This document shows, one piece after another, positions 25,518 to 34,414 of a DNA stretch of 64,000 bases. How positions within the stretch are numbered: the first letter of the stretch is position 1; the number at the start of each line of letters is the position of its first letter. This DNA comes from Microbacterium indicum DSM 19969 (lineage in GTDB: Bacteria > Actinomycetota > Actinomycetes > Actinomycetales > Microbacteriaceae): the NCBI RefSeq assembly GCF_000422385.1, contig NZ_AULR01000002.1, positions 372,001 through 436,000 on the forward strand. Reading direction: 5' to 3'. The notes beneath the pieces were generated by a model. The model did no database searches and was not told the origin of the DNA. It worked only from the letters and a program-made list of their open reading frames with translations. Both the position numbers and the translations under genes were made by a program.

Positions 25518-26852
25518 TCAGCCGCGCTCGTCGAGGATCCGGCGGATCTTGTCGAGCGCGTCGGATACGCCGCGCTCGTTGCCGTGGTTCGTCGGCTCGT
25601 AGTAGCGGATGCCCGCGAGCGCGTCCGGGAGGTACTGCTGGCCGAGGACCCCGCGATCGTCGTCGTGCGGGTACCGGTAGCCCTTACCGTGCCCGAGCCT
25701 CTTGGCGCCCGCGTAGTGCGCGTCGCGCAGGTGGAGCGGCACGGGACTCATCCGCCCGGCCTTCACGTCGCCGATCGCGGAGTCGATCGCGACGACCGCC
25801 GCGTTCGACTTCGGCGCCGTCGCGAGGTAGATCGTCGCCTCGGCGAGCGGGATCCGCCCCTCGGGCATGCCGATCAGCTGCACGGCGTCGGCCGCGGCCG
25901 TCGCGATCTGCAAGGCGCGGGGGTCGGCCATGCCGATGTCCTCGGCCGAGTGCACGATGAGGCGCCGCGCGATGAAGCGGGCGTCCTCCCCCGCCTCGAT
26001 CATGCGGGCGAGGTAGTGGATCGCGGCGTCGGGATCGGATCCGCGGATCGACTTGATGAACGCGCTGATGACGTCGTAGTGCTCGTCGCCCTGCCGGTCG
26101 TAGCGGAGCAGCGCGCGGTCGACGGCCTGCGCCACGACGTCGGGCGTCACGGACGGGAGCCCGTCCCCCTCGTGATCGCCCGCGGCGACCCCGGCCGAGG
26201 CCTCGAGCGCCGTCAGCGCGCGGCGCGCGTCGCCCGACGAGAGCTGGACGATCGCGTCGCGGGCCTCGTCCTCGAGGAGGACGGCGCCGTCGAGGCCGCG
26301 CGGGTCGGACACGGCGCGGTCGAGGAGCATCGCGAGGTCGTCGTCCGTCAGCTGCCGGAGCGTCAGGAGGAGAGAGCGCGACAGGAGCGGCGAGATCACC
26401 GAGAACGACGGGTTCTCGGTCGTCGCCGCGATGAGGATCACCCAGCCGTTCTCGACGCCGGGCAGGAGGGCGTCCTGCTGCGCCTTCGTGAAGCGGTGGA
26501 TCTCGTCGAGGAAGAGAATCGTCGACTGCCCGTACAGGTCGCGCTGGTTGAGCGCCTCCTGCATGACCTCCCGCACGTCCTTGACGCCGGCGGTGACGGC
26601 CGAGAGCTCGACGAAGCGGCGGCCCGACGACCGCGCGACCGCCTGCGCGAGCGTCGTCTTGCCGGTGCCGGGAGGGCCCCAGAGGATCACCGATACGGTT
26701 CCGGGCTTCTTCGCGTCGGCGTCCGCGAGCGCCACGAGCGGCGACCCGGGCCTCAGCAGGTGCTGCTGGCCCGCGACCTCGGCGAGCGAGGTGGGGCGCA
26801 TGCGCACCGCGAGCGGGGTCTGCCCCTGGAAGAGCGCGGCGGACGTGTTCAT
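25518..26852 (-). CDS. rarA: replication-associated recombination protein A (RarA/MgsA), AAA+ ATPase
   Basis: RarA is a clamp-loader-like ATPase that acts at stalled replication forks. The 444-residue protein has Walker A GPPGTGKTT at about residues 59-67, Walker B LFLDEIHRF, the sensor motif AATTENPSF and the C-terminal tetramerisation region with YPHDDDRGVLGQQYLP. The start MNTSAALFQGQTPLAVRMRP is the family N-terminus. A TAGCGT -10 lies 7 bases before the ATG, so the mRNA is probably leaderless. It is divergent from the small membrane protein gene at 26985. Confidence 0.94.
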   Translation of the reverse strand: MNTSAALFQGQTPLAVRMRPTSLAEVAGQQHLLRPGSPLVALADADAKKPGTVSVILWGPPGTGKTTLAQAVARSSGRRFVELSAVTAGVKDVREVMQEALNQRDLYGQSTILFLDEIHRFTKAQQDALLPGVENGWVILIAATTENPSFSVISPLLSRSLLLTLRQLTDDDLAMLLDRAVSDPRGLDGAVLLEDEARDAIVQLSSGDARRALTALEASAGVAAGDHEGDGLPSVTPDVVAQAVDRALLRYDRQGDEHYDVISAFIKSIRGSDPDAAIHYLARMIEAGEDARFIARRLIVHSAEDIGMADPRALQIATAAADAVQLIGMPEGRIPLAEATIYLATAPKSNAAVVAIDSAIGDVKAGRMSPVPLHLRDAHYAGAKRLGHGKGYRYPHDDDRGVLGQQYLPDALAGIRYYEPTNHGNERGVSDALDKIRRILDERG

Positions 26853-26859
26853 TCCGTCC

Positions 26860-26865
26860 ACGCTA
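26860..26865 (-). promoter_or_regulatory. leaderless promoter of rarA (-10 TAGCGT)
   Basis: TAGCGT on the minus strand ends 7 bases before the rarA ATG at 26852, which places the transcription start at or next to the start codon. Confidence 0.55.
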
Positions 26866-26898
26866 ACGCGGAAATCGCTCGGAACTCGCGTGGTGGTT

Positions 26899-26926
26899 TT
26901 GCGCGCATACGCGCGGGGCGTAATGT
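26899..26926 (+). promoter_or_regulatory. promoter of the small membrane protein gene
   Basis: TTGCGC (26899-26904) and TAATGT (26921-26926) are spaced by 16 bases, one of the few recognisable -35/-10 pairs in the window. Initiation near 26933 would leave a leader of about 50 bases with GAGGAG before the GTG. Confidence 0.6.
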
Positions 26927-26984
26927 CTCGGTGGTTTGCGGATCCGGGTACTGCGGATCCCCCTCTCACCCCCGAGGAGAATGC

Positions 26985-27239
26985 GTGGCCACGGCCAAGG
27001 AGCGCGCCGCTCGCGCGAATCGCGAGCGCAGCCGCCTGTATGAGGCGCATCAGAAGCTGCACACCGCCCAGGCGCGCAGGCGCCGACGCGACAACATCAT
27101 CGCCGGGACCGTTGCGGGCGTCATCGTCCTCGGGGCGATCGGCGGACAGATCGCGTTCTACGAGGTGGGCCCCGGTGCCGCGGCCGACTCGACGTCGACC
27201 GAGACCCCGGCGCCGAGCGACTCTCCCGACGCGCAGTAG
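26985..27239 (+). CDS. small single-pass membrane protein with basic N-terminus
   Basis: An 84-residue protein. It has a highly charged helix (ERAARANRERSRLYEAHQKL, then RRRRRDN), one transmembrane segment at about residues 40-60 (IIAGTVAGVIVLGAIGGQIA) and a short Ser/Thr/Pro-rich outer tail. GAGGAG stands 6 bases before the GTG. The layout resembles the N-terminal anchor of actinobacterial membrane-bound peptidyl-prolyl isomerases found near relA, but there is no isomerase domain. Function unknown; it may be a reduced relative or an independent family. Confidence 0.75.
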   Translation: MATAKERAARANRERSRLYEAHQKLHTAQARRRRRDNIIAGTVAGVIVLGAIGGQIAFYEVGPGAAADSTSTETPAPSDSPDAQ

Positions 27240-27258
27240 CGCGCGGGCCCACGGGTAC

Positions 27259-27264
27259 TAGGCT
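27259..27264 (+). promoter_or_regulatory. -10 element (TAGGCT) of the DUF349 gene
   Basis: TAGGCT lies 50 bases before the GTG at 27315, and GAGGAG precedes the start codon. No -35 is obvious. Confidence 0.4.
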
Positions 27265-27314
27265 GGGCGGCGTCCCTTTCCCCTTCCCGCGCACCGCGCG
27301 ACGAGGAGCCTCCC

Positions 27315-28757
27315 GTGTCGACGCCCGACAGCACCCCTGAGACCGAACCCACCGCCGCTCCCGAGGCCGCGGAGACCGCCGCGCCCGAGACGCCGGCCGA
27401 GAGCGCTCCGGCGCCCGCCGCGCCGAAGCCGGGACGGCCCTCGCCCGCCGCGTTCGCGAACCGCCCCAAGCGGCCCGCGCCGCCCGTGACGCCCGTCGTC
27501 GACGCCGCGGCCCCCGCGCCGTCCGTCGAAGGCGCAGCCGACTGGGGCCGCGTCGACGAGAACGGCGTCGTGTCGGTCAAGGAGGGCGACGACTGGCGCG
27601 TCGTCGGCGAGTACCCCGACGGCACCCACGAAGAGGCCCTGCAGTACTACGTGCGCAAGTTCGACGACCTCGCGTTCAAGGTCGCGACGATCGAGCAGCG
27701 CCACCAGGCGGGCGGATCGTCGGCCAAGGAGCTGCGCGGCCAGGCGTCGGCTCTCCTGAAGGACGTCACGGGCGCCGCCGCGGTCGGCGACCTCGCGGGC
27801 CTCGAGGCCCGCCTCTCCGCGGTCGTCGACCAGCTCGCCGCCGCCAGCGCCGAGGAGTCGGCCGCACAGCGCGCCGCCGTCGACGCCGCGATCGCCGAGC
27901 GCGAGGGCATCGTCCAGAAGGTCGAGGCCCTCGCGGCCCGCGACCCGCAGCAGGTGCAGTGGAAGCAGGCGACCGCCGACCTCAACGACCTGTTCGCCCA
28001 GTGGCAGGAGCACCAGAAGACCGGGCCGCGCCTTCCCAAGGCGACCGCCCAGGCGCTCTGGAAGCGCTTCCGCGACGCGCGCTCGACCCTCGAGCGCGCG
28101 CGCCGCGCGTTCTTCGCCGAGCTCGACGAGGTCCACAAGGGCGCCAAGAACGAGAAGCAGGCGATCATCGGCCGCGCCGAGGCCCTCGCCTCGCAGGGCG
28201 AGGACGGGATCCCCGCCTACCGCGCGCTCCTCGACGAGTGGAAGCGCGTCGGCCGCGCGGGCCGCAAGGCCGACGACGCCCTGTGGGCGCGCTTCAAGGC
28301 CGCCGGCGACGTCCTCTACCAGGCGCGCACCGAGCGCAACGCCGAGGAGGTCGCCGAGTCGGCCCCGAAGATCGAGGCGCGCGAGGCCCTCCTCGTCGAG
28401 GCGGCCGCCGTCGCCGACATCGCCGACCTCAAGGCCGCTCGCCAGACGCTCACCGACATCCAGCGCCGCTGGGACGAGGTCGGTCGGATCTTCCCCCGCG
28501 AGACGGAGCGCGACCTCGACGGCCGCATGCGCCGGATCGAGACGGCCCTCAAGGACCGCGAGGACGTCGACTGGAAGCGCAACGACCCGCGCACCAAGGC
28601 GCGCGCCAACGACATGGGCTCGCAGCTGCGCGACTCGATCGCGGGCTTCGAGGCCGACCTCGCCGCCGCCGAGGCGAAGGGTGACAAGAAGGCCGCGGCC
28701 GAGGCGCAGGAGGCCATCGACGCCCGCACCGCCTGGCTTCGCGCGATCGGCGGCTGA
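27315..28757 (+). CDS. DUF349 domain-containing protein
   Basis: A 480-residue cytoplasmic protein with an Ala/Pro-rich disordered N-terminus of about 75 residues, a short linker domain (DWGRVDENGVVSVKEGDDWR), and then helical, highly charged DUF349 repeats. The repeats share a tryptophan-centred pattern: LFAQWQEHQKTGPR with LWKRFRDARSTLE, LLDEWKRVGRAGR with LWARFKAAGDVLY, and IQRRWDEVGRIFPRE. DUF349 proteins are widespread in actinobacteria, often near relA, and have no established biochemical role; coiled-coil interactions are likely. The GTG start has GAGGAG upstream. Confidence 0.88.
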   Translation: MSTPDSTPETEPTAAPEAAETAAPETPAESAPAPAAPKPGRPSPAAFANRPKRPAPPVTPVVDAAAPAPSVEGAADWGRVDENGVVSVKEGDDWRVVGEYPDGTHEEALQYYVRKFDDLAFKVATIEQRHQAGGSSAKELRGQASALLKDVTGAAAVGDLAGLEARLSAVVDQLAAASAEESAAQRAAVDAAIAEREGIVQKVEALAARDPQQVQWKQATADLNDLFAQWQEHQKTGPRLPKATAQALWKRFRDARSTLERARRAFFAELDEVHKGAKNEKQAIIGRAEALASQGEDGIPAYRALLDEWKRVGRAGRKADDALWARFKAAGDVLYQARTERNAEEVAESAPKIEAREALLVEAAAVADIADLKAARQTLTDIQRRWDEVGRIFPRETERDLDGRMRRIETALKDREDVDWKRNDPRTKARANDMGSQLRDSIAGFEADLAAAEAKGDKKAAAEAQEAIDARTAWLRAIGG

Positions 28758-28801
28758 CGCCGGTTCTCCACAGGCCCGAACGCCAGGGGCGCGTGCCGCG
28801 A

Positions 28802-28807
28802 CATACT
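28802..28807 (+). promoter_or_regulatory. leaderless promoter (CATACT) of the AbiEi-like gene
   Basis: CATACT ends 6 bases before the ATG at 28814, in the leaderless arrangement seen repeatedly in this window. It departs from TAnnnT at the first base. Confidence 0.4.
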
Positions 28808-28813
28808 CGCGGC

Positions 28814-29380
28814 ATGCGCCCCTTCGTCTATCACCCCGGTCCGCTCCTCTCGCTCGCTGAGCTGACGGCCGCGCGCCTCGACGGGGATCTCGTCGCCGCC
28901 GAGCCCGCGGGCCCCGTCGACGCGCCCTTCGTCCCCGCCGGCCTGCCCGAGAGCGACCACGTGCGCGCCGGCATCGCCCGTCCTCTCATCCCTCTCGGGC
29001 ACGCCGCCGTCGGCCTCTCGGCGGCATGGATCCACGGGTTCGTGCCGCGGCAGCCCCGCCCGCACACGGCCCAGCGGGTCGACGGATCCCCCGTCAGCAG
29101 GCAGCGCCGCGCGGGCGTCGTCATCCGCGAGTGGTGGCTGCCCGCGCGCGACGTCGGCGACATCGCGGGCGTCGCCGTCACGACGCCCGCACGCACCGTG
29201 TACGACGTCGCGCGCGCAGCCTTCGCGGGCGACGCGGCGTCGGACGACGCGCTGGGCCTCCTCCTCGACGACGAGGCGCTCAGGCGCCGCGCCCTCGCGT
29301 GGCTGCGCGAGCCGCGGCGGCTGAGGTACCGCGTGCGGCTGCGCGGCCTGCTCGAGGGCTATCCCGAGGTGACGCGGTAG
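28814..29380 (+). CDS. orphan AbiEi-antitoxin-like protein
   Basis: A 188-residue soluble protein. The segments HAAVGLSAAWIHGF and TTPARTVYDVAR match the pattern I know from actinobacterial proteins annotated as type IV toxin-antitoxin AbiEi-family antitoxins or transcriptional regulators. No AbiEii nucleotidyltransferase toxin follows, so it is an orphan. I prefer the ATG at 28814, which has a leaderless promoter; a GTG 21 bases earlier (with AGGGG upstream) is the alternative. Its last 22 bases overlap the 3' end of relA on the opposite strand. The family assignment is from motif memory only. Confidence 0.6.
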   Translation: MRPFVYHPGPLLSLAELTAARLDGDLVAAEPAGPVDAPFVPAGLPESDHVRAGIARPLIPLGHAAVGLSAAWIHGFVPRQPRPHTAQRVDGSPVSRQRRAGVVIREWWLPARDVGDIAGVAVTTPARTVYDVARAAFAGDAASDDALGLLLDDEALRRRALAWLREPRRLRYRVRLRGLLEGYPEVTR

Positions 29381-31608
29381 ACGTCGTAGACACCCTCGAT
29401 GCGCCGGACGGCGCTCAGCACGCGGTCGAGGTGCACGGTGTCGCCCATCTCGAAGACGTACCGGCTGATCGCGAGCCGGCTCTTCGTCGTCTGGACCGAG
29501 GCCGAGAGGATGTTCACGTGGTGCTCGCTGAGCACGCTCGTGATGTCGCTCAGCAGCCCCCCGCGGTCGAGCGCCTCGACCTGGATCTGCACGAGGAACA
29601 CGGCCCGCGTCGTGGGCGCCCACTCGACGTCGATCATGCGCTCGGGGCTCTCGCCGAGCGCCTTGACGTTGGTGCAGTCGGCGCGGTGCACCGAGACGCC
29701 GCTTCCGCGGGTCACGAAGCCGACGATCTCGTCGCCGGGCACGGGGGTGCAGCACTTCGCGAGCTTGACCAGGATGTCGGGGGCTCCGCGCACGAGGACC
29801 CCCGAGTCGCCCGTGCGCGGAGCGCGCGAGCTCGCGGTCGGCGGCAGGTCGATCGCGCCCGTCGACGTGGCCTCCTCGGCCGCGACCGACTGGACCTTCT
29901 CGAGGACCGACTGGGGCGACACGTGCCCCTCGCCGACCGCCGCGTACAGGGCCGACACGTCGTCGTAGTGCAGCTGGGCCGCGACGTCGGGCAGCGAGTC
30001 CTTGAGGCGCGCGAACGGCATGTTGAGGCGGCGCATCGCGCGGGCGATGCCCTCCTTGCCCTGCTCGATCGCCTCCTCGCGGCGCTCCTTGGTGAACCAC
30101 CCGCGGATCTTGTTGCGCGCGCGGGTGCTCTTGACGAACGCCAGCCAGTCGGCGCTCGGCCCCGCGTCGGGGTTCTTCGAGGTGAAGACCTCGACGACGT
30201 CGCCCGACTGCAGCTCGGACTCGAGCGGCACGAGGCGGCCGTTGACCTTGGCGCCCATCGTGCGGTAGCCGATCTCGGTGTGCACCGCGAAGGCGAAGTC
30301 GACGGGGGTCGCCCCCTTGGGGAGCCCGATCACGCGCCCCTTCGGGGTGAAGACGTAGACCTCCTTGGCGCCGATCTCGAAGCGCAGCGAGTCGAGGAAC
30401 TCGCCCGGGTCCTTCGTCTCGGCCTGCCAGTCGCTGAGGCGGGCGATCCACGCCATGTCCTCGTTCGACGCGCGCTCGTCGGTGCGGCCGCCCGTCGCGG
30501 CCATGCGCTCCTTGTACTTCCAGTGCGCCGCCACGCCGTACTCGGCCTGGTGGTGCATCTCCTCGGTCCGGATCTGGATCTCGACGGTGCGGCCGCCGGG
30601 CCCGATGACCGTCGTGTGGAGCGACCGATAGAGGTTGAACTTCGGCGTCGCGATGTAGTCCTTGAAGCGGCCGGGGAGCGGCGTCCACCTGGCGTGCAGC
30701 GCGCCGAGCACGGCGTAGCAGTCGCGGACGGTCCCGACGATGACGCGGATGCCGATGAGGTCGTAGATGTCGTCGAACTCGCGGCCCCGGACGACCATCT
30801 TCTGGTACACGGAGTACAGCTGCTTCGGCCGCCCCGACACGGTGCCGCGGATCCGCAGCTCGGCGAGGTCCTCGTTCACCTCGCCGATCACGCGGGTCAC
30901 GTACTGCTCGCGCTGCGGCGTGCGCTGCTTCACGAGGCTGTCGATCTCGTTGTAGATCTTCGGGTAGAGAACCGCGAACGACAGGTCCTCGAGCTCGCTC
31001 TTGATCGTCGAGATGCCGAGCCGGTGCGCGAGGGGCGCGTAGATCTCGAGGGTCTCGGTCGCCTTCTTCTTCGCCTTCTCGGGCGGCACGAAGCCCCACG
31101 TGCGGGCGTTGTGCAGCCGGTCGGCGAGCTTGATGACGAGGACGCGGACGTCCTTCGACATCGCGACGATCATCTTGCGGACCGTCTCGGCCTGCGCGCT
31201 GTCGCCGTACTTGACCTTGTCGAGCTTCGTGACGCCGTCGACGAGGAGGGCGACTTCGTCGCCGAACTCCTGCGTCAGCTCCTCGAGCGGGTAGCCGGTG
31301 TCCTCGACGGTGTCGTGCAGCAGGGCCGCCGCGATCGCCCGCGGGCCGAGGCCCATCTCGGCGAGGATCTGCGCGACCGCGAGCGGGTGCGTGATGTAGG
31401 GCTCGCCGCTCTGGCGCTTCTGGCCGCGGTGCTTCTCCTCGGCGACCGTGTAGGCCTTCTCAACGATCGACAGGTCGGCGCGGGGGTTCGACGCCCGCAC
31501 CGCCTGGAGGAGCTTCTGCAGGTCGGCGTTGGGCTTGGCCCGCGTGAAGATGCGCGGGACGAGCCACCGCAGGCTGGGCCCGGCCGAAGTGGAGAGAGCG
31601 TCAGCCAT
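29359..31608 (-). CDS. relA: bifunctional (p)ppGpp synthetase/hydrolase RelA/SpoT (Rsh)
   Basis: Rsh makes and degrades the alarmone (p)ppGpp and so controls the stringent response. The 749-residue protein has an intact HD hydrolase domain (ALLHDTVEDT near residue 95, LADRLHNART), the synthetase domain (GIRVIVGTVRDCYAVLG, KFNLYRSLHTTV, AEYGVAAHWKYKE), a TGS domain (VYVFTPKGRVIGLPKGATPV) and a C-terminal ACT domain. Both activities look intact, as expected for the single actinobacterial Rsh. GGGAGG precedes the start. The order secD-secF-relA is conserved in actinobacteria. Confidence 0.97.
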   Translation of the reverse strand: MADALSTSAGPSLRWLVPRIFTRAKPNADLQKLLQAVRASNPRADLSIVEKAYTVAEEKHRGQKRQSGEPYITHPLAVAQILAEMGLGPRAIAAALLHDTVEDTGYPLEELTQEFGDEVALLVDGVTKLDKVKYGDSAQAETVRKMIVAMSKDVRVLVIKLADRLHNARTWGFVPPEKAKKKATETLEIYAPLAHRLGISTIKSELEDLSFAVLYPKIYNEIDSLVKQRTPQREQYVTRVIGEVNEDLAELRIRGTVSGRPKQLYSVYQKMVVRGREFDDIYDLIGIRVIVGTVRDCYAVLGALHARWTPLPGRFKDYIATPKFNLYRSLHTTVIGPGGRTVEIQIRTEEMHHQAEYGVAAHWKYKERMAATGGRTDERASNEDMAWIARLSDWQAETKDPGEFLDSLRFEIGAKEVYVFTPKGRVIGLPKGATPVDFAFAVHTEIGYRTMGAKVNGRLVPLESELQSGDVVEVFTSKNPDAGPSADWLAFVKSTRARNKIRGWFTKERREEAIEQGKEGIARAMRRLNMPFARLKDSLPDVAAQLHYDDVSALYAAVGEGHVSPQSVLEKVQSVAAEEATSTGAIDLPPTASSRAPRTGDSGVLVRGAPDILVKLAKCCTPVPGDEIVGFVTRGSGVSVHRADCTNVKALGESPERMIDVEWAPTTRAVFLVQIQVEALDRGGLLSDITSVLSEHHVNILSASVQTTKSRLAISRYVFEMGDTVHLDRVLSAVRRIEGVYDVYRVTSG

Positions 31609-31655
31609 TCGATTGCCTCCCCGGGATCCGTGCCGCAGCCGCGGTGAATGCGCCC

Positions 31656-31661
31656 ATCCTA
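31656..31661 (-). promoter_or_regulatory. -10 element (TAGGAT) of relA
   Basis: TAGGAT on the minus strand stands 47 bases before the relA start, in the short gap after secF. Transcription from secDF into relA is also possible, since no hairpin separates them. Confidence 0.4.
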
Positions 31662-31668
31662 CGCGCGC

Positions 31669-32643
31669 CTAGGCCCCGACTGCCTCGCGCGCGGAGCGGA
31701 TCCGCGCGTCGCGCTGGGCGATCTTCGGCTCGCGCTCGCGGAGCAGCGAGTAGAGAGGCGCCGAGACGAACAGGGTCGAATAGGTCGCGACGAGGATGCC
31801 GACGAAGATCGACAGGGAGATGTCGCTCAGGGTCTCGGCGCCGAAGCCGAACACGCCGATGAACAGGATCGCGGCGACGGGGAGCGCCGCGACGACCGAG
31901 GTGTTGATCGATCGGATGAGCGTCTGGTTGACGGCGAGGTTGACCGACTCCCCGAAGGTGCGATCCGACTCGGCCGCGGTGTTCTCGCGGATCTTGTCGA
32001 ACACGACCGTCGTGTCGTAGAGCGAGTAGGCGAGGATCGTGAGGAATCCGATGACCGCCGAAGGCGAGATCTGGAAGCCCGCGAGCGAGTACACCCCGAT
32101 CGTCACGACGAGCACGTCGACGAGGCCGACGATCGCGGCGACCGACATCTTCCACGTGCGGAAGTAGATCGCGAGCACCAGGAAGGTCAGGACGAGGAAG
32201 ATCCCGAGGCCCCACAGCGACTGCCGCGTGACGTCGGCGCCCCACGTCGCGCCGATGAACGAGTCGGTGACGTCGTCGGCGCTCACGCCGTAGCCCTCGG
32301 CCAGCGCCGCCGAGAGCGTGCGCGTGTCGTCCGCCGTGAGCTGCGACGTCTGCACGCGGATGCCGTCCTCGCCGACGACCGTGACCGAGGTCTCGGCGTC
32401 GGGGGCGACCTGGTCGACCGCGTCGGTCGCGATCGACTGATCGGTCGTCGAGGCGCCCGAGACCGTGAACTGGGAGCCGCCCGTGAACTCGATCGAGAAC
32501 TCGACGCCGCGCACGAACGGCGCGATGGCCGAGAGCACGACGAGGACGATCGCGATGATGAACCAGAGGCGTCGGCGCGCGACGAACGGGACGGAGGTCT
32601 TGCCGGTGTAGAGATCGTTTCCGATCTCGTTCATGCTGCGCAT
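31669..32643 (-). CDS. secF: protein translocase subunit SecF
   Basis: SecF, with SecD, uses the proton gradient to help complete protein export through SecYEG. The 324-residue protein has a first transmembrane helix near 28-48 (LWFIIAIVLVVLSAIAPFV), the FTGGSQF motif of the periplasmic domain, and the RND-type core with SVVAALPVAAILF. Its ATG shares one base with the secD stop (TGATG). A second ATG 9 bases further in is an alternative start. Confidence 0.95.
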   Translation of the reverse strand: MRSMNEIGNDLYTGKTSVPFVARRRLWFIIAIVLVVLSAIAPFVRGVEFSIEFTGGSQFTVSGASTTDQSIATDAVDQVAPDAETSVTVVGEDGIRVQTSQLTADDTRTLSAALAEGYGVSADDVTDSFIGATWGADVTRQSLWGLGIFLVLTFLVLAIYFRTWKMSVAAIVGLVDVLVVTIGVYSLAGFQISPSAVIGFLTILAYSLYDTTVVFDKIRENTAAESDRTFGESVNLAVNQTLIRSINTSVVAALPVAAILFIGVFGFGAETLSDISLSIFVGILVATYSTLFVSAPLYSLLREREPKIAQRDARIRSAREAVGA

Positions 32644-34355
32644 CAGTCGTCAGCCTTTCCGTCGGTCGAGCCGGTATCGCCCTCGGCGGCGCGCTTCTCG
32701 GCGAGCTTGCGCTCGGCGATCGTCTGCCGCTTCGCCGCCTCGCCGGACGAGCGGCGATCGCGGCCCCGCGCGACGACGGGCGCGCGGAACTGCGCGCGGC
32801 CGCGGTACACGGATCCGAGCGCCTCGGGGTCGAGGCCCGAGAGCGGGTGCCCGCCGCCGAAGAAGCGGGTGCGGACGAGGATCTGCATGACCGGGTGCGT
32901 GAAGAGCACGAAGATCAGGATGTCGATCACGGTCGTGAGGCCGAGCGTGAACGCGAAGCCCTTCACCGTGGCGTCGGCGAGGATGTACAGCACGACGGCG
33001 GCGAGGATGTTGATCGACTTCGAGATGAAGATCGTGCGCTTCGCGCGGTCCCAGCCGTCCTCGGTCGCCGCGGTCGTCGACTTGCCGCCGCGCAGCTCGT
33101 CGCGGATGCGCTCGAAGTACACGATGAACGAGTCGGCTGTGAAGCCGATCGTGACGATGAGGCCCGCGACGCCCGCGAGGGAGAGGCGGTAGTCGATGCG
33201 CCACGACAGCAGGCACAGCATGATGTACGTCAGGACGGCCATCACGCCGAGCGAGGCGATGATGACGAAGCCCAGCGCGCGGTAGCTCACGAGGACGACC
33301 CACAGCGCCACGAGCGCGAGGCCGATGAGGCCCGCCATGAGGCCGATCTGCAGCTGCTGCGAGCCGAGCGTCGCCGAGATCGTGTCGCTCGAGACGACCT
33401 CGAAGCTCATCGGCAGGGCGCCGAAACGCAGCTGGTCGGCGAGCGTCGACGCCGTCTCCTGCGTGATGCCGGTTCCCGAGATCTGCGGCTGCCCGTTGGT
33501 GATGACGCCGTTCATCGACGGCGCCGAGATCACCGATCCGTCGAGCACGAACGCGAACTGGTTCTGCGGCGACTGGAGGTTGTAGAGGCGCTGGCTGATG
33601 TCGGCGAAGGTCTTCGTGCCGGCGCTGTCGAAGGTGACCTGGACGGCCCACGCGCCGCTCTGCTGCAGAACGACGGCCTGCGCGTCCGAGATCGCCGATC
33701 CGTCGAGCTCGACGGGACCGAGGATGTACTTCGCCGATCCGTCCTGCTCGCACGTGATGAGCGGCTCGTCCGCCGGGGCGTGCGCGGGGTCGTTGGCCTC
33801 GTCGGTGCAGTCGTACGCGAGCATCTGCGCGTAGAGCGCGTCGGTCACCCACGCGAGGTCGCTGCCGTTCGTGGGCGACGTCGTCGGTGTCGCGTTGAGC
33901 GAGGGGTCGGGCGTCGGGTACTCGGTCGTCTCGCCGTCGTCGCCGACGTAGCTCGTCGCGGGGTCGGCCGCGTAGAGGACGGGGCGCAGCTGCATCTGGG
34001 CGCTCGCCTCGATGCGCTGGCGCGTCTCCTCGTCGGCGTTGCCGGGGATCTGCACGACGATGTTGTCGCTGCCCTGCGTCGTGATCGACGCCTCGGAGAC
34101 GCCGGACGCGTCGACGCGCTGGCGGATGATCTGGACCGCCTGGTCCATCTGCTCGGCCGTCGGGGTCTCTCCCCCGTTGTCGGCCTGCATGATGATCTGC
34201 GTGCCGCCCTGCAGGTCGAGCGCGAGCTCGGGGATCCAGGTGCCCTGCTTGAACACGTGGACGCCCAGCGCGTTCGCGCCGAACAGGACCACGGCCACCA
34301 CCAGGAGGCCGAGGAGAGCGCGCCAGCCACGGCGCGACGATGTGCGTGAAGCCAC
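32643..34355 (-). CDS. secD: protein translocase subunit SecD
   Basis: The 570-residue SecD partners SecF. It has an N-terminal membrane helix (ALLGLLVVAVVLFGANALG), the DLQGGTQIIMQ motif, a large extracellular P1 region with an insertion rich in Asp/Thr/Pro (about residues 115-190), and five C-terminal helices with GFTADSFIVYFERIRDELR. Three of the insertion's features (two cysteines and a proline-threonine stretch) are actinobacterial. The C-terminus has a charged cytoplasmic tail. I start it at GTG 34355 with AAGGCGA upstream; the frame is open further but overlaps yajC. Confidence 0.93.
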   Translation of the reverse strand: MASRTSSRRGWRALLGLLVVAVVLFGANALGVHVFKQGTWIPELALDLQGGTQIIMQADNGGETPTAEQMDQAVQIIRQRVDASGVSEASITTQGSDNIVVQIPGNADEETRQRIEASAQMQLRPVLYAADPATSYVGDDGETTEYPTPDPSLNATPTTSPTNGSDLAWVTDALYAQMLAYDCTDEANDPAHAPADEPLITCEQDGSAKYILGPVELDGSAISDAQAVVLQQSGAWAVQVTFDSAGTKTFADISQRLYNLQSPQNQFAFVLDGSVISAPSMNGVITNGQPQISGTGITQETASTLADQLRFGALPMSFEVVSSDTISATLGSQQLQIGLMAGLIGLALVALWVVLVSYRALGFVIIASLGVMAVLTYIMLCLLSWRIDYRLSLAGVAGLIVTIGFTADSFIVYFERIRDELRGGKSTTAATEDGWDRAKRTIFISKSINILAAVVLYILADATVKGFAFTLGLTTVIDILIFVLFTHPVMQILVRTRFFGGGHPLSGLDPEALGSVYRGRAQFRAPVVARGRDRRSSGEAAKRQTIAERKLAEKRAAEGDTGSTDGKADD

Positions 34356-34414
34356 GACGGGTCGCCTTCGTTGTCGATCGGGAGACGGATGCGGCCGCGG
34401 CGCGGCCGCACCGC

